NCBI GenBank assembly: GCA_034401795.1
Contig: CM067366.1
Span: forward strand, 72,601,040-72,665,039
Length of the DNA stretch: 64,000 bases
Source: Chaetoderma sp. LZ-2023a
Lineage: Eukaryota > Mollusca > Caudofoveata > Chaetodermatida > Chaetodermatidae
Direction of reading: 5' to 3'
Every line of letters begins with the position of its first letter. Position 1 is the first letter of the stretch. Under the pieces are notes generated by a model that had not been told where the DNA came from, did no database searches, and was given only the letters and a program-made list of their open reading frames with translations. Shown here piece by piece: positions 24,001 through 39,000 of this stretch. The translations under genes were made by a program, and so were the position numbers.

Positions 24001-27000
24001 TGACCACATTATCCCCGCTACATGCACAAATTTATACCTTTCATTGAAAGCATTCCTCGTCGCATAGTTCTGGACGCTGCTCTCCTCGATAAGGAAACGC
24101 ATCTTCTCATAGAATGACGCAGTCGTACTCGGTGACTGCTTACGAAGCAGGATGTCAAGTGGATTTGGTGACGTATGACAGTGAATGGAATCACTACAAG
24201 CCATGCTGACACAACAGTCAGGATCCAAGCAGTCCTTTAGACCATCTACATTCAAACAATAATACAGGATTTATTCGCATTTCAATCATACTCTCTCAAG
24301 TAATTATTCTACTCAGTGACACTTCCTGTTTCCAAATGAAGGGATCTCATCTGTTTCTTAAGTACCCGATGCTATAATAAAACTATGTCACTTGTTAGCT
24401 GATGTCATAATCAAAATATGTCACTTGTTAGCTGACATCACAATCAAAACGATGTATATTTGTCACGAATCTGGAGAAGTCTGTTACAAATTAGTATCAA
24501 AATATTTAACAGTTTACCTGTACTAGTTACATTAAGTGACTGGAGCTGAGAAATTGGGCGGGTCGTGTCTCTAAATGGATCCCTCTATTCTCAAGAATAT
24601 CAGAATTCTTAGAAGGCATGAACTTAACATTTACTAACAAAATAAAAGGAAAGAGATTTTATCACTATGCCACATTGTATTGTATGAAGAAAGACATTGA
24701 CACAGGGGTGACAGATCCAGTCATTCCAGATATTAGCGCAGATTACAGGCCCCCAGGGACAGCGGATCCATGAATATCTACACAGCCATTTCAGTGATAA
24801 ATTTTCAAAACTAGCCTTCTCTTCATCAACATATATGGGTATTCCTCAAGAGCACTGCAGAGGCTGGTTTGGCTGGCTTGACCATTAACCATTTGACAAT
24901 CAAGACAGCCAAAAATGGCTTCTGCAGTGGTCTCGAGGCAGTAATTCCAGTCATAAATTTGTTAAAAGTGGTCATCTTTTGTTCTTTAAATGGATGACTC
25001 GAATGGCTGGCTCGATAACAGAGCCAGTCTTTCCAGCAGTGAATTTTCGAAAATAATCTTGTGGTATGCAAATGGTAATTTTCTATGAGAAAATTAAGAT
25101 TTTCTTGAAGGAGTCTGAGGTGTTAAATGGTTCAAGGACTAACAACTGTTGTATAGAATGGCACTGTCTGGTGGACATCTGATGATGATGGCTCCTCCAT
25201 GACAAGATAATAAGTGATCCATAAATGTCGCACTTTCGACTACAAATAGTAACAGGTTAATTAAAATTATAACTTTAATATACCTGAAATTACTTACCGT
25301 TATCGTTATCTTTCATATCAGAACACTCGGTCTCCATGGCGATGTCACATCCTTTTCCTTTCCATCCAGCCCGGCAGTTACACGACCAGCCTTCAGCATA
25401 CATTTGACACTTACCATTTCCAGCGCAACCACTCGGACACCCATCTAGAAAACACCAGATTTAATGGTTTGAATCATGACTCGCAAAAGTCAGTCAGTCA
25501 GTCAGGTCAAAATTTTATATTTCTTCCAAAATTCTTGATCTGCGGATATCTCACAAAATTGTCAAAAATACTCTTCGCGTGGCCTGCAAATGGGCATTCT
25601 TCAAGTTTTGGCAGGCTTAAAACGGTTAACTCAATATGGATAGACCCAGCACGGAGAGGTGAGTGGATGTTAGGTGTTTAACTCAATATGGGTAGACCCA
25701 GCACGGAGAGGTGAGTGGATGTTAGGTGTTTAACTCAATATGGATAGACCCAGCACAGAGAGGTGAGTGGATGTTAGGTGTTTAACTCAATATGGATAGA
25801 CCCAGCACAGAGGTGAGTGGATGTTAGGTGTTTAACTCAATATGGGTAGACCCAGCACGGAGAGGTGAGTGGATGTTAGGTGTTTAACTCAATATGGATA
25901 GACCCAGCACGGAGAGGTGAGTGGATGTTAGGTGTTTAACTCAATATGGGTAGACCCAGCACGGAGAGGTGAGTGGATGTTAGGTGTTTAACTCAATATG
26001 GATAGACCCAGCATGGAGAGGTGAGTGGATGTTAGGTGTGTAACTCAATATGGGTAGACCCAGCACGGAGAGGTGAGTGGATGTTAGGTGTTTAACTCAA
26101 TATGGGTAGACCCAGCATGGAGAGGTGAGTGGATGTTAGGTTTTTAACTCAACATAGGTAGACCCAGCACGGAGAGGTGAGTGGATGTTAGGTGTTTAAC
26201 TCAATATGGGTAGACCAAGCACAGAGGTGAGTGGATGTTAGGTTTTTAACTCAATATGGATAGACCCAGCACGGAGAGGTGAGTGGATGTTAGGTGTTTA
26301 ACTCAATATGGGTAGACCAAGCACAGAGGTGAGTGGATGTTAGGTGTTTAACTCAATATGGGTAGACCCAGCACAGAGAGGTGAGTGGATGTTAGGTGTT
26401 TAACTCAATATGGGTAGACCCAGCACGGAGAGGTGAGTGGATGTTAGGTGTTTAACTCAATATGGATAGACCCAGCACGGACAGGTGAGTGGATGTTAGG
26501 TTTTTAACTCAACATAGGTAGACCCAGCACGGAGAGGTGAGTGGATGTTAGGTTTTTAACTCAACATAGGTAGACCCAGCACGGAGAGGTGAGTGGATGT
26601 TAGGGGTTTAACTCAACAAAGGTAGACCCAGCACGGAGAGGTGAGTGGATGTTAGGTTTTTAACTCAACATAGGTAGACCCAGCATGGAGAGGTGAGTAG
26701 ATGTTAGGTGTTTAACTCAATATGGGTAGACCAAGCATGGGTGGACATCAAGGTATTTAACCTGTTATAGGTAGTTAAAGTTTTCATCTATTCATAAAAG
26801 ATATATATCCTAGCTAAATTTAGGACTATTTGTTACTTTATGAGCACTTTAACTAACTTGGACTGTAGGCCGACATTTTAGATTGTCTTCGCGAGTGGTC
26901 AATTGTTCGTATAAAACCATTCTTGTAATGCTAGTCATTCTTTTGCTGGCTTCCAAGGTGAGCGCAGAGTAAGTGCCTAACATAGATAGTTAACATTGTC

Positions 27001-30000
27001 ACCGACAAATCCCAGAAAAAGTATATTCTTTATAAGGTAAAATTTATTCTATTGAATATTTTGAAACTAATTTATTTGACTGGAAGGCGTTGATGCCAAA
27101 GGCAGCAACGGCTTCCAGTCAAATTAATTTCAAAATATCCAACAGTTTTTCTGTATGTTTGCCTTGAAAATGAGATATGTGGAATTCATTGGTGAGTGTT
27201 AACATTCCTCAGTACATACCTAATGTACAATGCTTCCCATTCCAGCCTGTCTTACAAGCACAGGTGCCATTTGTGCAGAAGCCATTAGCATGACATCGAC
27301 GGTCACAGGACACTTGTTCACACAGGAGACCAGTCCAGCCCTCATAGCATACACAGCTTTGATCCTTGCAGTAACCGTGGTGACACTCTAATCGGCAAAT
27401 CTCTGATTGGACAAAAGGGGAGCCATTTTGGTTTAAAATTGTTAAAATATAATTGTTTACGTTTACATAGTTATAACAATACAATAAGTATAAGTATATC
27501 AACATGGTGCAAAAATTAAATAAAGCTATAAAGAAATTAATTTTATTTATCAAAAAATATTCAAATTACAATAAATGTCACAAGATTATTTGCTGCAAAA
27601 TGGAATATTTCAAGATTTTACTTAAAATAAAAACGAATGTCAACATCAAGTCCTTTGTGAGTCATTTTTTCTGAGAAATGTGACTTTTAATCAAAATAAA
27701 GATAACAATTTGATCGCTATCTTCCATTCAGGGGACATATTTCATGCATTAAAATGGCTTTTGAATAGCTGTCCCCACGAAAATTATACCTTAGACGACA
27801 TCGCTTAAATCTTTGGGGACAAAGAATGTGTCTTTCTCTTACAGGGAAAGTTACAATTTTCGTTGACTAGAGAGAATGCTAAATTACATATAATGATGGG
27901 TTTGTTCATGCGCTGATCGTGCTCAGGGGACAGCACATATCTCTACGTTATAATTAGAAGAGTTCACTGCGGAACGAAATGATATGACCAGTTTTAACTG
28001 TTTCGCTGCTTCAAGCCACCAATCTATAAATTCAATGGATAATAACTCTGAATATGCTGAATATTTTGAAAACCATTTGACTGAAAGTTGTTGGTGGCTT
28101 AGCCACCAACAACTTTCAGTCAAATTGTTTTCAAAATATTCAGTTGGTCCAGAGATATAACCCCCGGAATATGGCATTTGCAAAAACTCAGCAGGCAGAC
28201 GGTTAAAGATATGGAGGCGAAAAGTTTCAACAACATGCAACATTTCACCAATTTCACTCCAAGAACTGGAAAAATATGGTTTCAATGAAAACTTCATATG
28301 TAAATATGCTGAATATTTTGAAAAAGGTTTGACTGAAAGTCATTACCGCTTAAGGCAGCAAATACTTTCAGTCAAATCGTTTTCAAAATATTTATCAGGA
28401 ATATAACTTTACCATATAGTAAATATCATGAGACATTCGGGGAGAAATTGGTAAAGATTTTGCCTCTACTACAAACATGCAATACTCTAAGAACACTATT
28501 ATAATCTGTTATTAAACAGCGGTATGGAAACATGCACATGCAATATGTTTAACATGCAATATGTAACAACAACGTCCATCACAAACCCCAATCCGCCCCA
28601 CACCTACACCCACCCTACACCTGCCCCATGCCCAGTACACCATGACACGCATCCCTGCACTCAATGCATGGTATGGACCTGTAATCAGGTGACATTTTAT
28701 CCCATTCATCTTACACACACCCCTCCATTAGGGATGACTGCAAAAAACACTTTGACAGAAGCTACATTTAAAAATTGTAAAAAAACACCCAAACAACGTC
28801 CCTGCAGCGTTAAATCTTTAATGGTCAAGCTGACCAAAACCAGGCTTGCAGTGGTCTTGAGTAATGTCTATTTAGATGACTATTTTGGAAAAATTACCCC
28901 TGGAATGACTGGCTCGGTAACCGAGCCAGTTATTCCAGTGATAAATTTACAAAAAATAGTCTTCACTTGTTTGACGAATGGACTTTTTCTATAAAAAATT
29001 TAATTTTCTTGAATCAATTTGAGGCTTAAAGGGTGAAGAATACAGGTCCTGAAGATTCTTGGACGTCTTACTCTGGAATCCTGACATCCCAAAGCTGGAA
29101 CTTAGACGTCCTAATTTGCACAAAGCATAAGGGCTAAGCAATAGTTAACGATCATACATAATTTTAATGGTTCTTAGAAAAAACATTTGGGGGGGGGGGG
29201 GAGGTGGGGGGGGGTTACGGTATATACAAAAAATGAAAGTATAAGAATCACTGGGGCAATGCTATCTCTAGGCTTCTGAGAATACATGCTGAAAAGTGTC
29301 TTTAATGGGTGCGGGATGCATAGAGACATGAGTCTTTATTGGGTATGGGATACGGGATGCATAGAGACATAAGTCTTTATTGGGTATGGGATGCGGGATG
29401 CATAGACATGAGTTTTTATTGGGTATGGGATACGGGATGCTGAGAGATATGGGTCTTTACTGGGTATGGGATATGGGATGCTGAGAGACATGGGTCCCTA
29501 TTGGGTATGGGATACAGGATGCTGAGAGACATGGGTCTTTATTGGGTATGGGATACAGGACGCTGACACATGGGTCTTTATTGGGTATGGGATACGGGAT
29601 GCTGAGAGACATGTGTCTTTATTGGGTATGGGATGCCGAGAGACATGGGTTTGTTTTTATTGGGTATGGGATACGGGATGCTGAGAGACATGAGTTTTTA
29701 TTGGGTATGGGATACGGGATGCTGAGAGACATGGGTCTTTATTGGGTATGGGATACGGGATGCTGAGAGACATGGGTCTTTATTGGGCATGAGATACAGG
29801 ATGCTGAGACATGAGTCCTAATTGGGTATGGGATACGGGATGCTGAGAGACATGAGTCTTTATTGGGCATGAGATACAGGATGCTGAGAGACATGAGTCT
29901 TTATTGGGTATGGGATACAGGAGGCTGAGACATGAGTCCTAATTGGGTATGGGATACGGGATGCTGAGAGCCATGAGTCTTTATTGGGTATGGGATACGG

Positions 30001-33000
30001 GATGCTGAGACATGAGTCCTAATTGGGTATGGGATACGGGATGCTGAGAGACATGAGTCTTTATTGGGTATGGGATACAGGAGGCCGAGACATGAGTCCT
30101 AATTGGGTATGGGATACGGAATGCTGAGAGACATGAGTCTTTATTGGGTATGGGATACGGGATGCTGAGACACGAGTCTTTATTGGGTATGGGATACGGG
30201 ATGCTGAGAGACATGGGTCTCTATTGGGTATGGCATACAGGATGCTCAGAGATGTGAGTCTTTATTGGGTATGGGATACAGGATGCTGAGAGACATGGAT
30301 CTTTATTGGGTACGGACACATGATGCTGAGAGACATGTGTGTCTTTATTGGGTATGGCATATAGGATGTTGAGTCTTTATTGGGTATGGGATACGGGATG
30401 CTGAGAGTCATGAGTCTTTATTGGGTATGGGATACGGGCTGCTAAGAGACATGGGTCTTTATTGGGTATGAGATACGGGATGCTGAGAGACATGAGTCTT
30501 TATTGGGTATGGGATACAGGACGCTGAGACATGAGTCCTTATTGGGTATGGGATACAGGATGCTGAGAGTCATGAGTCTTTATTGGGTATGGGATACAGG
30601 ATGCTGAGAGTCATGAGTCTTTATTGGGTATGGGATACAGGACGCTGAGACATGAGTCCTTATTGGGTATGGGATACAGGATGCTGAGAGTCATCAGTCT
30701 TTATTGGGTATGGGATACAGGATGCTGAGAGTCATGAGTCTTTATTGGGTATGGGATACAGGATGCTAAGAGACATGGGTCTTTATTGGGTATGAGATGC
30801 TGAGATACATGAGTCTTTATTGGGTATGGGATACGAGATGCTGAGTGGGTATGGGATACAGGATGCTGAGAGAAATGTGTCTTTATTGGGTATGAGATAC
30901 GGGATGCTGAGAGACATGTGTGTCTTTATTGGGTATGGCATATGGGATCCCGAGAGACATGGGTCTCCATTGGGTATGACATACAGGATGCTCAGAGATG
31001 TGAGTCTTTATTGGGTATGGGATATGGGATGCTGAGAGCCATGGGTCTTTATTGGGTACGGACACAGGATGCTGAGAGACATGTGTGTCTTTATTGGGTA
31101 TGGCATATGGGATGCTGAGAGACATGAGTCTTTATTGGGTATGGGATACAGGACAGTGAGACATGACTCCTTATTGGGTATGGGATACGGGGTGCTGAGA
31201 GACATGAGTCTTTATTGGGTATGGGATACAGGATGCTGAGAAACACGAGTCTTTATTGGGTATGGCTACAGGATGCCGAGTCATGAGTCTTTATTGGGTA
31301 TGGGATGTGGGACGCCGAGAGACATGAGTCTTTATTGGGTATGGGATACAGGACACTGAGACATGAGTCCTTATTGGATATGGGATACAGGATGCTGAGA
31401 GACATGGGTCTTTATTGGGTATGGGATACGGGTTGCTGAGAGCCATGGGTCTTTATTGGGTATGGGATACGGGATGCTGACAGACATAAGTCTTTATTGG
31501 GTATGGGATACAGGACGCTGAGACATGAGTCCTTATTAGGTAGGGATACAGGATGCTGAGAGACATGAGTCTTTATTGGGTATGGGATACAGGATGCTGA
31601 GAAACATGAGTCTTTATTGGGTAGGGATACGGGATGCTGGGAGACATGAGTCTTTATTGGGTATGGGATACAGGATGCCGAGTCATGCGTCTTTATTGGG
31701 TATGGGATGCGGGACGGTGAGAGACATGAGTCTTCAATGGGTATGGGATACGGGATGCTGAGAGACATGGGTCTTTATTGGGCATCGGATACAGGATGCT
31801 GAGAGACATGAGTCTTTATTGGGTATGGGATACAGGATGCTGAGAAACACGAGTCTTTATTGGGTACAGATACGGGATGCTGAGAGACATGTGTGTCTTT
31901 ATTGGGTAGGGATACAGGATGCTGGGAGACATTAGTCTTTATTGGGTATGGGATACAGGATGCTGAGAAACATGAGTCTTTATTGGGTATGGATACGGGA
32001 TGCCAAGTCATGAGTCTTTATTGGGTATGGGATGCGGGACGCTGAGAGACATGAGTCTTTATTGGGTATGGGATACAGGATGCTGGGAGACATGGGTCTT
32101 TATTGGGTATGGGATACAGGATGCTGAGAAACATGAGTCTTTATTGGGTAGAGATACAGGATGCTGGGAGACATGAGTCTTTATTGGGTATGGGATACAG
32201 GATGCCGAGTCATGAGTCTTTATTGGGTATGGGATGCGGGACGGTGAGAGACATGGGTCTTTATTGGGCATCGGATGCAGGATGCTGAGAGACATGTGTC
32301 TTTATTGGGTATGGGATGCGGGATGCTGAGAGACATGAGTCTTCATTGGGTATGGGATACGGGATGCTGAGAGTCATGAGTCTTCATTGGGTATGGATAC
32401 AGGATGCCGAGTCATGAGTCTTTATTGGGTATGGGATGTGGGATGCTGAGAGACATGAGTCTTCATTGGGTATGGGATACGGGATGCTGAGAGACATGGG
32501 TCTTTATTGGGTATGGGATACAGGATGCTGAGACATGGGTCTTTATTGGGTATGGGATACAGGATGCTTAGAGAAATGAGTCTTTATTGGGTATGGCATA
32601 CAGGATGCTGATACGTGAGTCTTTATTGGGTATGGGATACAGGATGCTGAGAGACATGAGTCCCTATGGGGTATGGTATATGGGGGCTGAGAGACATGTG
32701 TCTTTATTGGGTATGGGATACAGGATGCTGAGTCTTTATTGGGTATGGGGTACGGGATGTGGATTTCAAAAGATACATTTTAAGATCAACAAATTATTAC
32801 AGTGAAATGTTTTGATGGAATAACCACAACTTTTATAATCATGTTTTCACTCAACAGATTATGAAAATTATGTCAAATAAATTTTTTTAACAAGGATAAA
32901 ATTCATATTTGAAATTCTCTGGTGATGATCAAATTTAATCAAGCTCAAACACAAATGCGTGTGCGTCGATGCCAGCATTGCACCAACACTGTTTTCAAAA

Positions 33001-36000
33001 TAAGCAGGCTACATAATAGTAATAGTGACAGTATAATGACAGTTGAGCGGGTATTTACATAATGTTATCTATTTGTAAAACCCACATTGAGTTAGTTAGT
33101 ACGTAGTTAGTCGTTATTAAGTGTTATTGCGAACAAACTGAGTTAATGCTGTTAACGACAATGATTGAATCAGATCAATGGTAGCATGAAAGGATATGAA
33201 ATATTAGTTAATTAGTTAATGGTGAAAATGAATTTACAAATTCGGGGGTAACAAATGGGTATGGGTAGTTTCTATATTCAATGCATTCGATTAAAACTTG
33301 TTATAGGTTTTTTGATATTTGTATTTCCGTGGAAATAATTTCATGCATTGAGAATGTAGATTAAATCAAAGGGTAGTTGAAATTTCAAGGGCAGTAGGAA
33401 GGGTAGTAGCTCTAGGTAGGTCAGTTGAGGAGAATACTCGCGAAACATTCCCATTCTGAATTTAAAACTTGTCATCATTACCTGTCTGACAATCTCGACC
33501 TGTGAAATGACGGTCACAGAGGCACTTTCCGGCGTCAATATTGTACATTCCATGACTGGAGCAGTCCTTGGCGCAGACATGCTCAATATTAATCGTATCC
33601 GAGACACTGCAGTCACTGCCCTTATAACCCTTGAAGCACATACACTGCCCAAGCACGCACACGCCCTGGCCGGAGCAGTTGGGCAGCAAACAGTCCACTG
33701 CGGGGTGTGACGTGTCGGAGGATGGGTAAAGGGAGACAACGATGAGGGAGCATGATTTGGAGCGTGGAGATGAAGAAGGAGAGAATAAGAGTATATATGA
33801 TTACACACAGCACAAAAGCAACTACAACTAAAACTACGATATTTTGTGTGTCCAATAGACAGTGGTTAAACCAGACACAATGCACCACCTAAAAGCAACA
33901 CCTTATAGCACCACCTTACAGCAACATTTTTAGATGTGGTCAGTAAATGCAGGAATTCATGTATTTAACATTTTAATGGTCAAGATAACGGATCTAGTCA
34001 TTCCAGTAGCATATTTTCAAAAATTGTCTTCTCTTGGCATACAAATGGACAGTCAATAAGCAAACACATTGATTTTCTTAACCACTATATTGGTGATTAA
34101 ATGGATTAAGTCTTTACTTATTGAAATTACAATGTTACGATTTCAAGACACTTATACAGGAAAGCTGGTGAATATTTTTTTTTACTAATTTAAGTGGGAC
34201 CTGTTACTATCATAGCTAGCAACACTTACCAGACAAATTAGTTTCAAAATATTCAACAGAATATTCCTTACGTCATAAAGAATTTACCTTTTCTGGTCTG
34301 CGAGGGTTAAAGAATCACATTATTTTTGGTGCAAAATTCCAGGTGGTGTTTAATGAGAGGTTTGAGTGTATACACAGTACAATATCAATGTACACCACGG
34401 TCATGATATTACACATACACACAGCACCGCACAGAAAAAGGCTAACATGTTTTCAAAACAAAATAACATACTGTTGAATAGTTTGTACTTTGAACATAAC
34501 CTAAGCCACCAATGTCTTCCAATCCAAATAAGTTCAAAATATTCAACAGAACATTTCTTACTAATATTTCTGTTTTTGCTTTGTAAATATTTTAACTAAT
34601 TTATGAACGGTACTGTATGTATGACCAACACTAATAGGCACTGACCAACACTAATAGGTACTGACCAACACTAATAGGTACTGACCAACACTAATAGTAG
34701 GCACTGACCAATACTAGTAATAGGCACTGACCGGCACTAGTAATAGGCACAGACCGGCACTAGTAATAGGCACTGACCGATATTAAACATCACTTACTAA
34801 CACTAAAAGGCACTCACCAAGACTAAAAGACACTATAACCATCACCATTTTAAAGTATTATTGATGGACATTTAAATTAGTGCAGTATGCAATCCAGTTA
34901 GGCTGGCACATATTAAGACTTCAAGCCTGATATTCCAGTCGATCAATTTTGAAAGAAGTGCTCAGGAAAGCTGTTGAATATTTCAATACTAACTAACTTT
35001 TCAGCTTCTAGTCAAATTAGCATCAAAACTTGCCTTTTCTGTGGTTTTGGAAATATGTGTGTATAAACTGCATGTATATAGGTAGAGAAGTATAGTTTTT
35101 ATACATTTTTTCAAAGGACTGATTGGCTGGATAAGCGAGTCAATTATTCCAGCGGTAAAGTTACAAAGCACACTTTTCTTATGCAAATTGGCATTGTGTG
35201 TGTGTTACAAAGCACGCTTCTTTTGTCATGCAAATGGGCATTGTGTAAGCAAAAATCTTGATTTTCCAGTCCAATCTTCATGAGTAAAGAGATTAATCAT
35301 TTACCCCTCGAAATTGTTCAAGAAAATTTAAATTTTCCCATAGAAAATGTTCATTTGCAGACAAAGAGAAAACTATTTTTGAAAATTTACTGCTACAATG
35401 ACAGGCTCGGTTATCGAGCCAGTCATTCCAGTGGTAAATTTTCAAAAGTATCCTTCTCTTGGTCTGCAAATAGGCATTTTTCAAGACCACTGCAGAAGGC
35501 ATTTTTTGGCTGATATGAGTGTTAAAGGGCTTAACACATCACAGACAATTTGTCAGATATTTGTAGTTGGAGTTGAAATCATCAATACATATTGTGTCAG
35601 TTTACAGGAATGAGGTTTAGAGCCAGACTGTTTGTCAGCATTCATGCTATCAGGAAAATAGGTCAGCTTGACATAGGTTTTTTCAGTAGCAGCTACAAAA
35701 GTGAATTTTAGGATCCTTACATTATCACAACTCAACTTGTTTGGTCACAAACAAATTAATTGTTTACTTTTCAAAATATCAGGTGGAGGGCACCCACCCT
35801 ACCCCCACACCTTCCCCCGAATCACCCCCACCCCCAATCCAACCCCACTGTCTCCCCACACACAACTTCCCTTCCAGAGTTAACAGTTCCCTAACCATCC
35901 CTGATATTTATTACCTCAATGCCCCATCACCCACACGTTTGTGGCGACTGACGGACAGATTAATTAATACGCAGGATACAAAGTGTACCACATTGTATAC

Positions 36001-39000
36001 GAATAATAATAATTTAAAACTAAATGTATTCTACGTGATGATTCTAGTCTAGTCGTGGCTACAAGATCATATTTGTTAATTATTCGTGGCGTGAAACTAA
36101 CAACATACTATGAATCTATGGTGAACAAGGCCGTTAGAAATTTTTCCCAGAATTCAATACAATAATATCATTACAACTACATTCTATTGACAAAAATAAT
36201 GAACCAAGCTCACCTGTTGCCTCCCAAACTGTATAAAATGAAATGAAAACAAGGCCGATAGAATCTCGGTAGCGTCGGGTTCCAGATTTTTCTTTGATTT
36301 TCTTGATTATAGATCATGCACAAAGTTGCGGAATCCTAGTGTAGGTCACATCCTTTCCTGTGTTAAAATTTGAACCAAATCGGCCAAGTAGTTTCTGAGA
36401 TTTCCACAGATTCAGAACTTGATCCGATCCTAAACCAGATTGCTTTAGCCGGATCATGGCCTAAGTCGGGAAAGCCTTAAAATTCGAGCCAGCTCGGACC
36501 AGTAGATTTTGAGCTATAATCTGAAATAAGTTTTTGTGACTGACCGACTCCCTGCCTGCCTGACCGACTGAAATGACTGACTTAACTGCCTGCCTGCCTG
36601 CCTGGACTGGACCGGATGGACGGAGTGACTGATGGACTAACTATGGGACAGGGTGGTTTATTGAGCTGCTACCCACAGCTAAAAATGTTCTATAATGATA
36701 GATAGGTTATATACTCCAGTATAAACCCATACTCTGAGATGACAAATATGTGTATGAGCCACCAGACAACAAATAGAATTTGCAATAACTCTTGGACCTG
36801 CTGACTATTTTGAAAACAATATGACTGAAAGTTGCTGGTAGATTATCCACCAACAGCTTTCGGTCAAATTGTTTTCAAAATATTCAACATATCCAGTTTT
36901 TTTCAATGTTTTATGAATTACTGTAATTTGTCGCCATCCCGGAACTCTAAAATAAACGTAGTGTGTATTGGAAACAAAAACAAATGAAGAATGGAAAAAA
37001 TATAAAACACAAAAAATAACAATATATAGTATTACAATAGATCAGATTAACTCTTTAACGCTGAAGACGGCCGGAACAAGCCTTTGAAGGGGTGCTGAGA
37101 AAGGTTCATTTGCAGACCAAGAGAAGACTGTTTTTGAAAATGTATCACTGGAATGTCTGGCTCGATAACCGAGCCAGTTATTCCAGAGATAAATTTTCAA
37201 ACACAATCTACCATTGTTCTGAAAATGGGCATTTTCTGTGAGAAATTTGAATTTTCTTGACCAAATTTGAGGGTTAAAGGGTTAATATAACTAACACTGA
37301 TATTCTTATTAAGACACACTTTACGATAGCAAATATTGGAGGTGGAGCGGGTGGCGCAGGTACATGAGGGTGGATGGTGTACACTGATGGCGGGGGTATA
37401 CCAAACTCACTTTCACTACAATCTGGTCCCTGAAATCCCTGCATACAGACACAATGGCCGCCCATACACTGTCCTTTGCCATTACAGTTAGATACTTCAC
37501 ATTCATTTTCAAGGAGTTCACATTCGCGACCCTTCCAGCCCAGATAGCATTGGCACTGACCGCGGACGTACTTGCCATTCTTATTACACAGGATGGGACA
37601 CGATGCTAGATGAAATAAAGGAACAGACACAATAATTAGATAATAATCATAACAATGATCATAATAATTGGATTTTGTGATATAAGCAAAAGTTGATATG
37701 TCTGATATAAAAGCTGTCTATTACCACTTTAACCATTGAAAATCTCAATTTTCTCAGAGAATGTTTGTTTGCAGACCAAGAGAAGACATTTTTTGAAAAT
37801 TTATCACTGGAAGAACTGAGATATGGGGGAGCCATCAGTCAAAGGGGTAATCAAGTCATTTAACAATTTCTGCAAAAAGATGATTTTGAATTGGATATAA
37901 GACAGGGAATTAGTGAGATGTACTGGACACAGTCTGGGACACGTGCTGATGCTGACACCCTCCATCATTAAGGGGTGGGTGAATATTGGGGGGGGGGGGG
38001 GTATTGGGGTTGGGTGGAGGTGGGAAGGGCCTTGGCAGAATTGAGGTTGAATGCATTAATGATAACACCAGTAGTTATCTAACCCGTATATTTATCCACT
38101 GATTGCCGAAATAAATAACGGACAAGGCATTCAGGTTTATTAATTCTGAAAAACAAACACATGACAGAGCATCACCCTTTGAGCCAAATCCACCCTGAAA
38201 ATTCAACAGTAATTCATATTAAGACAAAGCAGTAGCCAAACGTTTTAATCTCCCAGGACACCTGTATTGAATATCACATAATAGAGGCTCTATGTAATCC
38301 TGAACGTAAGGAAAACCCATCCTTACGCAAGGACTGAGAATCTTACTGGATCCATCAGTTACATACTATGGACCCTATTGGCATTAACCATGCTGATTCA
38401 TAAGTAACCCCCTTCTAAGAGACTTTAGTGGAGAACCTTGGCCAGCTTACATTCCTGTTTTAATAACAGCTCACTGCAAATGTGCTAGCACCCTTTTAAT
38501 TCTGGATTTATAGAACGTTGTTATTAGTCAGTTACTGCGTGAACTAACACCTTTCATTCTGAATCCTGCTCAATTGTTTCCAACTCGGAAATAAAATTTT
38601 CAGCAGTGTTCTGGTGTGAAATTATTCAAGCAGTTTAATAATATTTGAAAATACAAAATGAATAGCTCTAGCCACCTTCTGCTGGATTTTGTTGATTCTG
38701 GTGATTTTGATGGATTTACTTCATTAGATTTACAAACAGCTAGACAAACACAGAATGAAAATTACAATATTAAGTATAATACATACTCAACTACAGTTAA
38801 ATTAGCACAACTAGACTCAGTAAGGAAATGGTATGACAGTTGACAAATGAATATGGCACATGTACTGATAACGGAAATCGGGGTCATATCTTCAGGACAT
38901 CAGATTCAGATGACAAACTAACCATCGCACTCTACACCACCACTGGTGTAATTCATGCCCAAGGCTGTGGAAGCTGTGAGTGGGTGGAAAGTGGTCTGAG

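Noticed and set aside
25620-26750. GAGAGGTGAGT in every 52-bp unit as splice sites of the teneurin
   Set aside because: They lie on the plus strand, antisense to the gene. Kept only as an oddity.
13-32765. Tandem arrays as CRISPR arrays
   Set aside because: Units are directly adjacent with no unique spacers, and the window is animal DNA.
37274-37410. Extension of exon 5 into a proline-rich tail
   Set aside because: A strong GTGAGT donor ends the exon with the right phase for exon 6. The extra frame is intron and overlaps a family C element.
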